Positions 1-15,100 of a stretch of DNA of 64,000 nucleotides are shown here, piece after piece. The position numbers and the translations under genes are program-made. This DNA is from Mimachlamys varia. Taxonomy: Eukaryota > Mollusca > Bivalvia > Pectinida > Pectinidae. The stretch is taken from contig OX392529.1 of NCBI GenBank assembly GCA_947623455.1, positions 2,294,001 through 2,358,000 on the forward strand. The letters are read 5' to 3'. Below the pieces are notes generated by a model. The model saw only the letters and a list, made by a program, of their open reading frames with translations, was not told where the DNA came from and ran no database searches. Positions within the stretch are counted from its first letter, which is position 1. Every line of letters begins with the position of its first letter.

Positions 1-230
1 ATAAACATCAAACTCGTGATTGTAAAGGTACACCAGTAAACAGTTTATTGTAGAAGACGATACAGCACAATGATCATATACTTATTTGGTCATCTACGTG
101 TTAAAACAACAATTTATCCCAGAAATATCACAAAGGCTTATACAACACCGACATATTAAACTTTTCTAAATCAAATAATAAATAAAACTCATGGAAAAAT
201 CTAACAACAACAAATCCAACAATATACAAC
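1..230. other. unique AT-rich spacer
   Basis: AT-rich sequence with no open frame, RNA or repeat that I can support. It ends where the 23-bp array begins. Confidence 0.6.
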
Positions 231-943
231 ATACAGGTATCACAAAACAATAGATACAGGTATCACAAAACAATAGATACAGGTATCACAAAACAATAGA
301 TACATGTATCACAAAACAATAGATACATGTATCACAAAACAATAGATACATGTATCACAAAACAATAGATACATGTATCACAAAACAATAGATACAGGTA
401 TCACAAAACAATAGATACATGTATCACAAAACAATAGATACAGGTATCACAAAACAATAGATACAGGTATCACAGAACAATAGATACATGTATCACAAAA
501 CAATAGATACATGTATCACAAAACAATAGATACATGTATCACAAAACAATAGATACAGGTATCACAAAACAATAGATACATGTATCACAAAACAATAGAT
601 ACAGGTATCACAAAACAATAGATACAGGTATCACAGAACAATAGATACAGGTATCACAGAACAATAGATACAGGTATCTCAGAACAATAGATACAGGTAT
701 CACAGAACAATAGATACAGGTATCACAGAACAATAGATACAAGTATCACAGAACACTAGATACAGGTATCTCAGAACAATAGATACAGGTATCACAGAAC
801 ACTAGATACAGGTATCTCAGAACAATAGATACAGGTATCACAGAGCACTAGATACAGGTATCTCAGAATAATAGATACAGGTATTACAGAAAAAAAGATA
901 CAGGTATCACAGAGCACTAGATACAGGTATCACAGAGCACTAA
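231..943. repeat. 23-bp minisatellite, about 31 copies
   Basis: The unit is ACAGGTATCACAAAACAATAGAT-like with a 23-bp period. The left part alternates between ACAGGTATC and ACATGTATC variants. The right part drifts to CACAGAACAATAG and then CACAGAGCACTAG, so variants are grouped by position, as expected for local slippage or unequal exchange. Each ACAGGTATC unit carries the CAGGTA core shared with other arrays in the window. Confidence 0.95.
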
Positions 944-1046
944 ATACTGCCATCATATTATACAGAATGTCTCTTATTATAGATCAGTATTAGGGTGGCC
1001 CCACAGAACAAACAGCTTTATACCTACATGTGAGATATCTATTATA
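944..1046. other. unique spacer
   Basis: About 100 bp of non-repeated sequence between the 23-bp and 27-bp arrays. No gene is visible. Confidence 0.5.
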
Positions 1047-4000
1047 TACCTGTCTGAGAAATCACATTCATTAAACCTGTCTGTGAGATCACACTTATTA
1101 TACCTGTCTGTGAGATCACACTCATTATACCTGTCTGTGAGATCACACTCATTATACCTGTCTGTGAGATCACACTCATTATACCTGTCTGTGAGATCAC
1201 ACTCATTATACCTATCTGTGAAATCACACTCATTAAACCTATCTGTGAGATCACACTCATTATACCTGTCTGTGAGATCACACTCATATTACCTGTCTGT
1301 CAGATCACACTCATTATACCTGTCTGTGATATCACACTCATTATACCTATCTGTGAGATCACACTCATTATACCTGTCTGTGAGATCACACTCATTATAC
1401 CTGTCTGTGAGATCACATTCATTATACCTGTCTGTGAGATCACACTCATTATACCTGTCTGTGAGATCACATTCATTATACCTGTCTGTGATATCACACT
1501 CATTATACCTTCTGTGAGATCACACTCATTATACCTCATTGTGAGATCACACTCATTATACCTGTCTGTGAGATCACACTCATTATACCTGTCTGTGAGA
1601 TCACACTCATTATACCTCACTGTGAGATCACACTCATTATACCTGTCTGTGAGATCACACTCATCTTACCTGTTTTTGAGATTACACTCATTGTTCCTGT
1701 CTTTGAGATCACACTTATTATACCTATGAGATCACACTTATTATACCTGTCTGTGAGATCACACTCATTATACCTATGAGATCACACTTATTATACCTGT
1801 CTGTGAGAACACTCATTATACCTGTCTGTGAGATCACACTCATTATACCTGTCTGTGAGAACACTCATTATACCTATGAGATCACACTCATTATACCTGT
1901 CTGTGAGAACACTCATTATACCTATGAGATCACACTCATTATACCTGTCTTTGAGATCACACTAATTATACTATGAGATCACACTTATTATACCTGTCTG
2001 TGAGATCACACTCATTATACCTGTCTGTGAGATCACACTCATTATACCTGTCTGTGAGATCACACTCATTATACCTGTCTGTGAGATCACACTCATTATA
2101 CCTGTCTGTGAGATCACACTAATTATACTATGAGATCACACTTATTATACCTGTCTGTGAGATCAGACTTATTATACCTGTCTGTGAGATCACACTCATT
2201 ATACCTGTCTGTGAGATCACACTCATTATACCTGTCTGTGAGATCAGACTTATTATACCTGTCTGTGAGATCACACTCATTATACCTGTCTGTGAGATCA
2301 GACTTATTATACCTGTCTGTGAGATCACACTCATTATACCTGTCTGTGAGATCACACTCATTATACTGTGAGATCACACTCATTATACCTGTCTGTGAGA
2401 TCACACTCATCTTACCTGTTTTTGAGATTACACTCATTGTCCCTGTCTGTGAGATCACACTCATTATACTGTGAGATCACACTAATTATACCTGTCTGTG
2501 AGAACAGACTTATTATACCTGTCTGTGAGAACAGACTTATTATATCTATCTGTGAGATCACACTCATTATACCTGTCTGTGAGATCACACTCATTATACC
2601 TGTCTGTGAGATCAGACTTATTATACCTGTCTGTGAGATCACACTCATTATACCTGTCTGTGAGATCAGACTTATTATACCTGTCTGTGAGATCACACTC
2701 ATTATACCTGTCTGTGAGATCAGACTTATTATACCTGTCTGTGAGATCACACTCATTATACTGTGAGATCACACTCATTATACCTGTCTGTGAGATCACA
2801 CTCATCTTACCTGTTTTTGAGATTACACTCATTGTCCCTGTCTGTGAGATCACACTCATTATACTGTGAGATCACACTCATTATACCTGTCTGTGAGAAC
2901 AGACTTATTATACCTGTCTGTGAGAACAGACTTATTATATCTATCTGTGCGATCAGACTTATTATACCTGTCTGTGAGATCAGACTTATTATACCTGTCC
3001 GTGAGATCAGACTTATTATACCTGTCTGTGAGATCAAACTCATTATACTGTGAGATCACACTAATTATACCTGTCTGTGAGAACAGACTTATTATACCTG
3101 TCTGTGTGAACAGACTTATTATACCTATCTGTGAGATCAGACTTATACCTGTCTGTGAGATCAGACTTATTATACCTGTCTGTGAGAACAGACTCATTAC
3201 ACCTATCTGTGAGATCAGACTTATTATACCTGTCTGTGAGATCAGACTTATTATACCTGTCTGTGAGATCAGACTCATTATACCTGTCTGTGAGATCACA
3301 CTCATCTTACCTGTTTTTGAGATTACACTCATTGTCCCTGTCTGTGAGATCACACTCATTATACTGTGAGATCACACTCATTATACCTGTCTGTGAGAAC
3401 AGACTTTTTATACCTGTCTGTGAGAACAGACTTATTATATCTATCTGTGCGATCAGACTTATTATACCTGTCTGTGAGATCAGACTTATTATACCTGTCC
3501 GTGAGATCAGACTTATTATACCTGTCTGTGAGATCAAACTCATTATACTGTGAGATCACACTAATTATACCTGTCTGTGAGAACAGACTTATTATACCTG
3601 TCTGTGTGAACAGACTTATTATACCTATCTGTGAGATCAGACTTATACCTGTCTGTGAGATCAGACTTATTATACCTGTCTGTGAGAACAGACTCATTAC
3701 ACCTATCTGTGAGATCAGACTTATTATACCTGTCTGTGAGATCAGACTTATTATACCTGTCTGTGAGATCAGACTTATTATACCTGTCTGTGAGATCAGA
3801 CTTATTATACCTGTCTGTGAGATCAGACTTATTATACCTGTCTGTGAGATCACACTCATTATACCTGTCTGTGAGATCACACTCATTATACTGTGAGATC
3901 ACACTAATTATATCTGTCTGTGAGATCACACTAATTATATCTGTCTGTGAGATCAGACTTATTATACCTGTCTGTGAGATCAGACTTATTATACCTGTCT

Positions 4001-5321
4001 GTGAGAACAGACTTATTATACCTATCTGTGAGATCAGACTTATACCTGTCTGGGAGATCAGACTTATTATACCTGTCTGTGAGAACAGACTCATTACACC
4101 TATCTGTGAGATCAGACTTATTATACCTGTCTGTGAGATCACATTCATTACACCTATCTGTGAGATCAGACTTATTATACCTGTCTGTGAGATCACACTC
4201 ATTATACCTGTCTGTGAGATCAGACTTATTATACCTGCCTGTGAGATCAGACTTATTATACCTGTCTGTGAGATCAGACTCATTATACCTGTCTGTGAGA
4301 TCAGACTCATTATACCTGTCTGTGAGATCACACTCATTATACTGTGAGATCACACTAATTATACCTGTCTGTGAGATCACACTAATTATATCTGTCTGTG
4401 AGATCACACTAATTATACCTGTCTGTGAGATCACACTAATTATACCTGTCTGTGAGAACAGACTTATTATACCTGTCTGTGAGAACAGACTTATTATACC
4501 TATCTGTGAGATCAGACTTATACCTGTCTGGGAGATCAGACTTATTATACCTGTCTGTGAGAACAGACTCATTACACCTATCTGTGAGATCAGACTTATT
4601 ATACCTGTCTGTGAGATCACATTCATTACACCTATCTGTGAGATCAGACTTATCATACCTGTCTGTGAGATCACACTCATTATACCTGTCTGTGAGATCA
4701 GACTTATTATACCTGCCTGTGAGATCAGACTTATTATACCTGTCTGTGAGATCAGACTCATTATACCTGTCTGTGAGATCAGACTTATTATACCTGTCTG
4801 TGAGATCACACTCATTACACCTATCTGTGAGATCACACTTATTATACCTGTCTGTGAATTCAGACTTATTATACCTGTCTGTGAGATCAGACTAATTAAA
4901 CCTGTCTGTGAGATCAGACTTATTATACCTGTCTGTGAGATCACACTTATTATACCTGTCTGTGAGATCACACTTATTATACCTGTCTGTGAAATCACAC
5001 TTATTATACCTGTCTGTGAGATCACACTAATTATACCTGTCTGTGAGATCACACTCATTATACCTGTCTGTGAGATCACACTAATTATACCTGTCTGTGA
5101 GATCACACTCATTATACCTGTCTGTGAGATCACACTCATTATACCTGTCTGTGAGATCACACTAATTATACCTGTCTGTGAGATCACACTCATTATACCT
5201 GTCTGTGAGATCACACTCATTATACCTGTCTGTGAGATCACACTCATTATACCTGTCTGTGAGATCACACTCATTATACCTGTCTGTGAGATCACACTCA
5301 TTATACCTGTCTGTGAGATCA
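1047..5321. repeat. 27-bp minisatellite with higher-order structure
   Basis: The unit is TGTGAGATCACACTCATT followed by ATACCTGTC, 27 bp, roughly 155 copies. Because 27 is a multiple of three, it reads open on both strands as nine-residue repeats (plus VRSHSLYLS, minus VISQTGIMS). These frames have no other protein character and are not genes. Variants include CACACTCATT, CAGACTTATT and GAACAGACTT, plus truncated units lacking the CCTGTC part. Composite blocks recur: a CTTACCTGTTTTTGAG marker is seen near 1665, 2411, 2806 and 3306, and the segments around 2866-3369 and 3366-3896 are near-copies. Confidence 0.95.
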
Positions 5322-5451
5322 TATTGCGGTACATGATGTACACTTGATATCAATAACATTACATCTGTGAAAATGATTACATTAGTTACACTATAATGCT
5401 AGTAAATGAGATCTATATATTACAATCTAAGTCACATAATCGTAACAATTG
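5322..5451. other. unique spacer
   Basis: AT-rich single-copy sequence between the 27-bp and 60-bp arrays. Nothing coding is seen. Confidence 0.5.
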
Positions 5452-5935
5452 TCTTCATAGTGTAGGCAGATCACAGCTTCTAATACCATACTCTATCTTA
5501 CACAGAGGTAACAATGGTGATGTAGGCTGAGGACAGCTATAAATAACTTACTCTATCTTACACAAAGGTAACTATGGCGATGTAGACAGAGGACAGCTAT
5601 AAATAACTTACTCTAGGTCACACAAAGGTAACTATGGTGATGTAGCCAGAGGACAGCTATAAATAACTAACTCTAGGTCACACAAATGTAACTATGGCGA
5701 TGTAGACAGAGGACAGCTATATATAACTTACTCTAGGTCAAACAAAGGTAACTATGGTGATGTTTACAGAGGACAGCTATAAATAACTTGCTCTAGGTAA
5801 CACAAAGGTAACTATGGCGATGTAGACAGAGGACAGCAATAAATAACTTACTCTAGGTCACACAAAGGTTACTATGGTGATGTTTACAAAGGACAGCTAT
5901 AAATAACCTGCTCTAGGTCAGATAAAGGTAACAAT
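5452..5935. repeat. 60-bp minisatellite, about 8 copies
   Basis: The unit contains AGGACAGCTATAAATAACTT, CTCTAGGTCACACAAAGGTA and ACTATGGCGATGTAGACAG. The period is exactly 60 bp through most of the array. Alternate copies carry GGCGATGTAGACAGAGG and GGTGATGTTTACAGAGG, suggesting a 120-bp dimer. Confidence 0.92.
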
Positions 5936-6124
5936 AATCAAGGTCACTCAGAGGTAAACTGGAATGTCTAAGAAGTGACAATTTGGGCTGATATCAAAGC
6001 TAGATAACCATACAATCAGAAAGGATCATAACACTATCCTAAGAGGGCATAATTCTATCCTAGATGGACATAAGTACATGTATCTTAAGGGGACATAATT
6101 TTATCAAAAAGGACATCATTCTGT
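5936..6124. other. degenerate lead-in to the 41-bp array
   Basis: The start of this stretch is unique. From about 6020 on, there are diverged pieces such as ACTATCCTAAGAGGGCATAA and TATCCTAGATGGACATAA that resemble the 41-bp unit. They look like decayed edge copies of the array that follows. Confidence 0.55.
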
Positions 6125-9100
6125 CCACTTCGACAGCATCCTACCCAAATAGGACATACACTGTCCTAGGGGAACATTATCCTACCCTAGGAGGACATAC
6201 ACTGTCCTAGGAGAACATTATCCTACCCTAGGAGGACATACACTGTCCTAGGGGAACATTATACTACCCTAGTAGGACATACACTGTCCTAGGGGAACAT
6301 TATCCTATCCTAGTAGGACATACACTGTCCTTGGGGAACATTATCCTACCCTAGTAGGACATACACTGTCCTAGGGGAACATTATCCTACCCTAGTAGGA
6401 CATACACTGTCCTTGGGGAACATTTTCCTACCCTAGGAGGACATACACTGTCCTAGGAGAACATTATCCTACCCTAGGAGGACATACACTGTCCTAGGGG
6501 AACATTATACTACCCTAGTAGGACATACACTGTCCAAGGGGAACATTATCCTACCCTAGTAGGACATACACTGTCCTTGGGGAACATTATCCTACCCTAG
6601 TAGGACATACCCTGTCCTAGGGGAACATTATCCTACCCTAGTAGGACATACACTGTCCTAGGGGAACGTTATCCTACCCTAGGAGGACATACACTGTCCT
6701 AGGGGAACATTATCCTACCCTAGGAGAACATACACTGTCCTAGGGGAACATTATCCTACCCTAGGAGGACATGCACTGTCCTAGGGGAACATTATCCTAC
6801 CCTAGGAGGATATACACTGTCCTAGGGGAACATTATCCTACCCTAGGAGAACATACACTGTCCTAGGGGAACATTATCCTTCCCAAGTAGGACATACACT
6901 ATCCTAGGAGAACATTATCCTACCCTAGTAGGACATACACTGTCCTAGGGGAACATTATCCTACCCTAGGAGGACATACACTGTCCTAGGAGAACATTAT
7001 CCTACCCTAGGAGGACATACACTGTCCTAGGGGAACATTATACTACCCTAGTAGGACATACACTGTCCTAGGGGAACATTATCCTATCCTAGTAGGACAT
7101 ACACTGTCCTTGGGGAACATTATCCTACCCTAGTAGGACATACACTGTCCTAGGGGAACATTATCCTACCCTAGTAGGACATACACTGTCCTTGGGGAAC
7201 ATTTTCCTACCCTAGGAGGACATACACTGTCCTAGGAGAACATTATCCTACCCTAGGAGGACATACACTGTCCTAGGGGAACATTATACTACCCTAGTAG
7301 GACATACACTGTCCAAGGGGAACATTATCCTACCCTAGTAGGACATACACTGTCCTTGGGGAACATTATCCTACCCTAGTAGGACATACCCTGTCCTAGG
7401 GGAACATTATCCTACCCTAGTAGGACATACACTGTCCTAGGGGAACGTTTTCCTACCCTAGGAGGACATACACTGTCCTAGGAGAACATTATCCTACCCT
7501 AGGAGGACATACACTGTCCTAGGGGAACATTATCCTACCCTAGGAGAACATACACTGTCCTAGGGGAACATTATCCTTCCCAAGTAGGACATACACTATC
7601 CTAGGAGAACATTATCCTACCCTAGTAGGACATACACTGTCCTAGGGGAACATTATCCTACCCTAGGAGGACATACACTGTCCTAGGAGAACATTATCCT
7701 ACCCTAGGAGGACATACACTGTCCTAGGGGAACATTATACTACCCTAGTAGGACATACACTGTCCTAGGGGAACATTATCCTATCCTAGTAGGACATACA
7801 CTGTCCTTGGGGAACATTATCCTACCCTAGTAGGACATACACTGTCCTAGGGGAACATTATCCTACCCTAGTAGGACATACACTGTCCTTGGGGAACATT
7901 TTCCTACCCTAGGAGGACATACACTGTCCTAGAAGAACATTATCCTACCCTAGGAGGACATACACTGTCCTAGGGGAACATTATACTACCCTAGTAGGAC
8001 ATACACTGTCCAAGGGGAACATTATCCTACCCTAGTAGGACATACACTGTCCTTGGGGAACATTATCCTACCCTAGTAGGACATACCCTGTCCTAGGGGA
8101 ACATTATCCTACCCTAGTAGGACATACACTGTCCTAGGGGAACGTTATCCTACCCTAGGAGGACATACACTGTCCTAGGGGAACATTATCCTACCCTAGG
8201 AGAACATACACTGTCCTAGGGGAACATTATCCTACCCTAGGAGGACATGCACTGTCCTAGGGGAACATTATCCTACCCTAGGAGGATATACACTGTCCTA
8301 GGGGAACATTATCCTACCCTAGGAGAACATACACTGTCCTAGGGGAACATTATCCTTCCCAAGTAGGACATACACTATCCTAGGAGAACATTATCCTACC
8401 CTAGTAGGACATACACTGTCCTAGGGGAACATTATCCTACCCTAGTAGGACATACACTGTCCTAGGGGAACATTAGTCTACCCTAGGAGGACATGCACTG
8501 TCCTAGGGGAACATTATCCTACCCTAGGAGGACATACACTGTCCTAGGGGAACATTAGTCTACCCTAGGAGGACATACACTGTCCTAGGGGAACATTATC
8601 CTACCCTAAGAGAACATACACTGTCCTAGGGGAACATTATCCTACCCTAGTAGGACATACACTGTCCTAGGGGAACATTATCCTACCCTAGTAGGACATA
8701 CACTGTCCTTGGGGAACATTATCCTACCCTAGGAGGACATACACTGTCCTAGGAGAACATTATCCTACCCTAGGAGGACATACACTGTCCTAGGGGAACA
8801 TTATACTACCCTAGGAGGACATACACTGTCCAAGGGGAACATTATCCTACCCTAGTAGGACATACACTGTCCTTGGGGAACATTATCCTACCCTAGTAGG
8901 ACATACCCTGTCCTAGGGGAACATTATCCTACCCTAGTAGGACATACACTGTCCTAGGGGAACGTTATCCTACCCTAGGAGGACATACACTGTCCTAGGG
9001 GAACATTATCCTACCCTAGGAGAACATACACTGTCCTAGGGGAACATTATCCTACCCTAGGAGGACATGCACTGTCCTAGGGGAACATTATCCTACCCTA

Positions 9101-12100
9101 GGAGGATATACACTGTCCTAGGGGAACATTATCCTACCCTAGGAGAACATACACTGTCCTTGGGGAACATTATACTACCCTAGTAGGACATACCCTGTCC
9201 TAGGGGAACATTATCCTACCCTAGTAGGACATACACTGTCCTAGGGGAACGTTATCCTACCCTAGGAGGACATACACTGTCCTAGGGGAACATTATCCTA
9301 CCCTAGGAGAACATACACTGTCCTAGGGGAACATTATCCTACCCTAGGAGGACATGCACTGTCCTAGGGGAACATTATCCTACCCTAGGAGGATATACAC
9401 TGTCCTAGGGGAACATTATCCTACCCTAGGAGAACATACACTGTCCTAGGGGAACATTATCCTTCCCAAGTAGGACATACACTATCCTAGGAGAACATTA
9501 TCCTACCCTAGTAGGACATACACTGTCCTAGGGGAACATTATCCTACCCTAGTAGGACATACACTGTCCTAGGGGAACATTAGTCTACCCTAGGAGGACA
9601 TGCACTGTCCTAGGGGAACATTATCCTACCCTAGGAGGACATACACTGTCCTAGGGGAACATTAGTCTACCCTAGGAGGACATACACTGTCCTAGGGGAA
9701 CATTATCCTACCCTAGGAGAACATACACTGTCCTAGGGGAACATTATCCTACCCTAGTAGGACATACACTGTCCTAGGGGAACATTATCCTACCCTAGTA
9801 GGACATACACTGTCCTTGGGGAACATTATCCTACCCTAGGAGGACATACACTGTCCTAGGAGAACATTATCCTACCCTAGGAGGACATACACTGTCCTAG
9901 GGGAACATTATACTACCCTAGGAGGACATACACTGTCCAAGGGGAACATTATCCTACCCTAGTAGGACATACACTGTCCTTGGGGAACATTATCCTACCC
10001 TAGTAGGACATACCCTGTCCTAGGGGAACATTATCCTACCCTAGTAGGACATACACTGTCCTAGGGGAACGTTATCCTACCCTAGGAGGACATACACTGT
10101 CCTAGGGGAACATTATCCTACCCTAGGAGAACATACACTGTCCTAGGGGAACATTATCCTACCCTAGGAGGACATGCACTGTCCTAGGGGAACATTATCC
10201 TACCCTAGGAGGATATACACTGTCCTAGGGGAACATTATCCTACCCTAGGAGAACATACACTGTCTTAGGGGAACATTATCCTACCCAAGTAGGACATAC
10301 ACTATCCTAGGAGAACATTATCCTACCCTAGTAGGACATACACTGTCCTAGGGGAACATTAGTCTACCCTAGGAGGACATGCACTGTCCTAGGGGAACAT
10401 TATCCTACCCTAGGAGGACATACACTGTCCTAGGGGAACATTAGTCTACCCTAGGAGGACATACACTGTCCTAGGGGAACATTATCCTACCCTAGGAGAA
10501 CATACACTGTCCTAGGGGAACATTATCCTACCCTAGTAGGACATACACTGTCCTAGGGGAACATTATCCTACCCTAGGAGGACATGCACTTTCCTAAGGG
10601 AACATTATCCTACCCTAGGAGGACATGCACTGTCCTAGGGGAACATTATCCTACCCTAGGAGAACATACACTGTCCTAGGGGAACATTATCCTACCCTAG
10701 GAGGACATGCACTGTCCTAGGGGAACATTATCCTACCCTAGGAGGATATACACTGTCCTAGGGGAACATTATCCTACCCTAGGAGAACATACACTGTCCT
10801 AGGGGAACATTATCCTACCCAAGTAGGACATACACTATCCTAGGAGAACATTATCCTACCCTAGTAGGACATACACTGTCCTAGGGGAACATTAGTCTAC
10901 CCTAGGAGGACATGCACTGTCCTAGGGGAACATTATCCTACCCGAGGAGGACATACACTGTCCTAGGGGAACATTAGTCTACCCTAGGAGGACATACACT
11001 GTCCTAGGGGAACATTATCCTACCCTAGGAGAACATACACTGTCCTAGGGGAACATTATCCTACCCTAGTAGGACATACACTGTCCTAGGGGAACATTAT
11101 CCTACCCTAGTAGGACATACACTTTCCTAAGGGAACATTATACTACCCTAGGAGGACATGCACTGTCCTAGGGGAACATTATCCTACCCTAGGAGGACAT
11201 ACACTGTCCTAGGGGAACATTATCCTACCCTAGTAGGACATACACTTTCCTAGGGGAACATTATCCTACCCTAGGAGGACATGCACTGTCCTAGGGGAAC
11301 ATTATCCTACCCTAGTAGGACATACACTGTCCTAGGGGAACATTATCCTACCCTAGTAGGACATACACTGTCCTAGGGGAACATTATCCTACCCTAGGAG
11401 GACATACACTGTCCTAGGGGAACATTATCCTACCCTAGTAGGACATACACTGTCCTAGGGGAACATTAGTCTACCCTAGGAGGACATACACTGTCCTAGG
11501 GGAACATTATCCTACCCTAGGAGGATATACACTGTCCTAGGGGAACATTATCCTACCCTAGGAGAACATACACTGTCCTAGGGGAACATTATCCTACCCA
11601 AGTAGGACATACACTATCCTAGGAGAACATTATCCTACCCTAGTAGGACATACACTGTCCTAGGGGAACATTATCCTACCCTAGTAGGACATACACTGTC
11701 CTAGGGGAACATTAGTCTACCCTAGGAGGACATGCACTGTCCTAGGGGAACATTATCCTACCCTAGGAGGACATACACTGTCCTAGGGGAACATTAGTCT
11801 ACCCTAGGAGGACATACACTGTCCTAGGGGAACATTATCCTACCCTAGGAGAACATACACTGTCCTAGGGGAACATTATCCTACCCTAGTAGGACATACA
11901 CTGTCCTAGGGGAACATTATCCTACCCTAGTAGGACATACACTGTCCTTGGGGAACATTATCCTACCCTAGGAGGACATACACTGTCCTAGGAGAACATT
12001 ATCCTACCCTAGGAGGACATACACTGTCCTGGGGAACATTATACTACCCTAGGAGGACATACACTGTCCAAGGGGAACATTATCCTACCCTAGTAGGACA

Positions 12101-15100
12101 TACACTGTCCTTGGGGAACATTATCCTACCCTAGTAGGACATACCGTGCCCTAGGGGAACATTATCCTACCCTAGTAGGACATACACTGTCCTAGGGGAA
12201 CGTTATCCTACCCTAGGAGGACATACACTGTCCTAGGGGAACATTATCCTACCCTAGGAGAACATACACTGTCCTAGGGGAACATTAGTCTACCCTAGGA
12301 GGACATGCACTGTCCTAGGGGAACATTATCCTACCCTAGGAGGACATACACTGTCCTAGGGGAACATTAGTCTACCCTAGGAGGACATACACTGTCCTAG
12401 GGGAACATTATCCTACCCTAGGAGAACATACACTGTCCTAGGGGAACATTATCCTACCCTAGTAGGACATACACTGTCCTAGGGGAACATTATCCTACCC
12501 TAGTAGGACATACACTTTCCTAAGGGAACATTATCCTACCCTAGGAGGACATGCACTGTCCTAGGGGAACATTATCCTACCCTAGGAGAACATACACTGT
12601 CCTAGGGGAACATTATCCTACCCTAGGAGGACATGCACTGTCCTAGGGGAACATTATCCTACCCTAGGAGGATATACACTGTCCTAGGGGAACATTATCC
12701 TACCCTAGGAGAACATACACTGTCCTAGGGGAACATTATCCTACCCAAGTAGGACATACACTATCCTAGGAGAACATTATCCTACCCTAGTAGGACATAC
12801 ACTGTCCTAGGGGAACATTAGTCTACCCTAGGAGGACATGCACTGTCCTAGGGGAACATTATCCTACCCTAGGAGGACATACACTGTCCTAGGGGAACAT
12901 TAGTCTACCCTAGGAGGACATACACTGTCCTAGGGGAACATTATCCTACCCTAGGAGAACATACACTGTCCTAGGGGAACATTATCCTACCCTAGTAGGA
13001 CATACACTGTCCTAGGGGAACATTATCCTACCCTAGTAGGACATACACTTTCCTAAGGGAACATTATCCTACCCTAGGAGGACATGCACTGTCCTAGGGG
13101 AACATTATCCTACCCTAGGAGGACATACACTGTCCTAGGGGAACATTATCCTACCCTAGTAGGACATACACTTTCCTAGGGGAACATTATCCTACCCTAG
13201 GAGGACATGCACTGTCCTAGGGGAACATTATCCTACCCTAGTAGGACATACACTGTCCTAGGGGAACATTATCCTACCCTAGTAGGACATACACTGTCCT
13301 AGGGGAACATTATCCTACCCTAGTAGGACATACACTGTCCTAGGGGAACATTAGTCTACCCTAGGAGGACATACACTGTCCTAGGGGAACATTATCCTAC
13401 CCTAGGAGAACATACACTGTCCTAGGGGAACATTATCATACCCTAGTAGGACATACACTTTCCTAGGGGAACATTATCCTACCCTAGGAGGACATACACT
13501 GTCCTAGGGGAACATTATCCTACCCTAGGAGAACATACACTGTCCTAGGGGAACATTATCCTACCCTAGGAGAACATACACTGTCCTAGGGGAACATTTT
13601 CATACCCTAGTAGGACATACACTTTCCTAGGGGAACATTATCCTACCCTAGGAGGACATACACTGTCCTAGGGGAACATTATCCTACCCTAGTAGGACAA
13701 ACACTGTCCTAGGGGAACATTAGTCTACCCTAGGAGGACATACACTGTCCTAGGGGAACATTATTCTACCCTAGGAGAACATACACTGTCCTAGGGGAAC
13801 ATTATCCTACCCTAGGAGGACATACACTGTCCTAGGGGAACATTATCCTACCCTAGGAGGACATACACTGTCCTAGGGGAACATTATCCTACCCTAGTAG
13901 GACAAACACTGTCCTAGGGGAATATTAGTCTACCCTAGGAGGACATACACTGTCCTAGGGGAACATTATCATACCCTAGTAGGACATACACTGTCCTTGG
14001 GGAACATTATCCTACCCTAGTAGGACATACACTGTCCTATGGGAACATTACCTTACCCTAGTAGGACATACACTGTCCTAGGGGAACATTATCCTACCCT
14101 AGGAGAACATACACTGTCCTAGGGGAACATTATCCTACCCTAGGAGGACATACACTGTCCTAGGGAACATTATCCTACCCTAGGAGGACATACACTGTCC
14201 TAGGGGAACATTATCCTACCCTAGGAGGACATACACTGTCCTAGGGGAACGTTATCCTACCCTAGTAGGACATGCACTCTCCTAGGGGAACATTATCCTA
14301 TCCTAGTAGGACATACACTGTCCTTGGGGAACATTATCCTACCCTAGTAGGACATGCACTCTCCTAGGGGAACATTATCCTACCCTAGGAGGACATACAC
14401 TGTCCTAGGGAACATTATCCTACCCTAGTAGGACATGCACTCTCCTAGGGGAACATTATCCTACCCTAGGAGGACATACACTGTCCTAGGGGAACATTAG
14501 TCTACCCTAGGAGGACATACACTGTCCTAGGGGAACATTATCCTACCCTAGGAGGACATACACTGTCCTAGGGGAACATTATCCTACCCTAGTAGGACAT
14601 ACACTGTCCTAGGGGAACATTATCCTACCCTAGTAGGACATGCACTGTCCTAGGGGAACATTATCCTACCCTAGTAGGACATACACTGTCCTAGGGGAAC
14701 ATTATCCTACCCTAGTAGGACATACACTGTCCTAGGGGAACATTATCCTACCCTAGTAGGACATGCACTCTCCTAGGGGAACATTACCCTACCGTAGTAG
14801 AACATACACTGTCCTAGGGGAACGTTATCCTACCCTAGTAGGACATACACTGTCCTAGGGGAAAGTTATCCTACCCTAGGAGGACATACACTGTCCTAGG
14901 GGAACATTATCCTACCCTAGGAGGACATACACTGTCCTAGGGGAACATTATCCTACCCTAGTAGGACATACACTGTCCTAGGGGAACATTATCATACCCT
15001 AGTAGGACATACACTGTCCTAGGGGAACATTATCCTACCCTAGGAGGACATACACTGTCCTAGGGGAAAATTATCCTACCCTAGGAGGACATACACTGTC

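Noticed and set aside
1047..5321. CRISPR-like array
   Set aside because: Units are contiguous with no spacers of differing sequence, and the context is eukaryotic.
3931..5347. About 470-residue frames on both strands in the 27-bp array
   Set aside because: Nine-residue repeat translation on both strands at once. No non-repeat coding sequence is attached.
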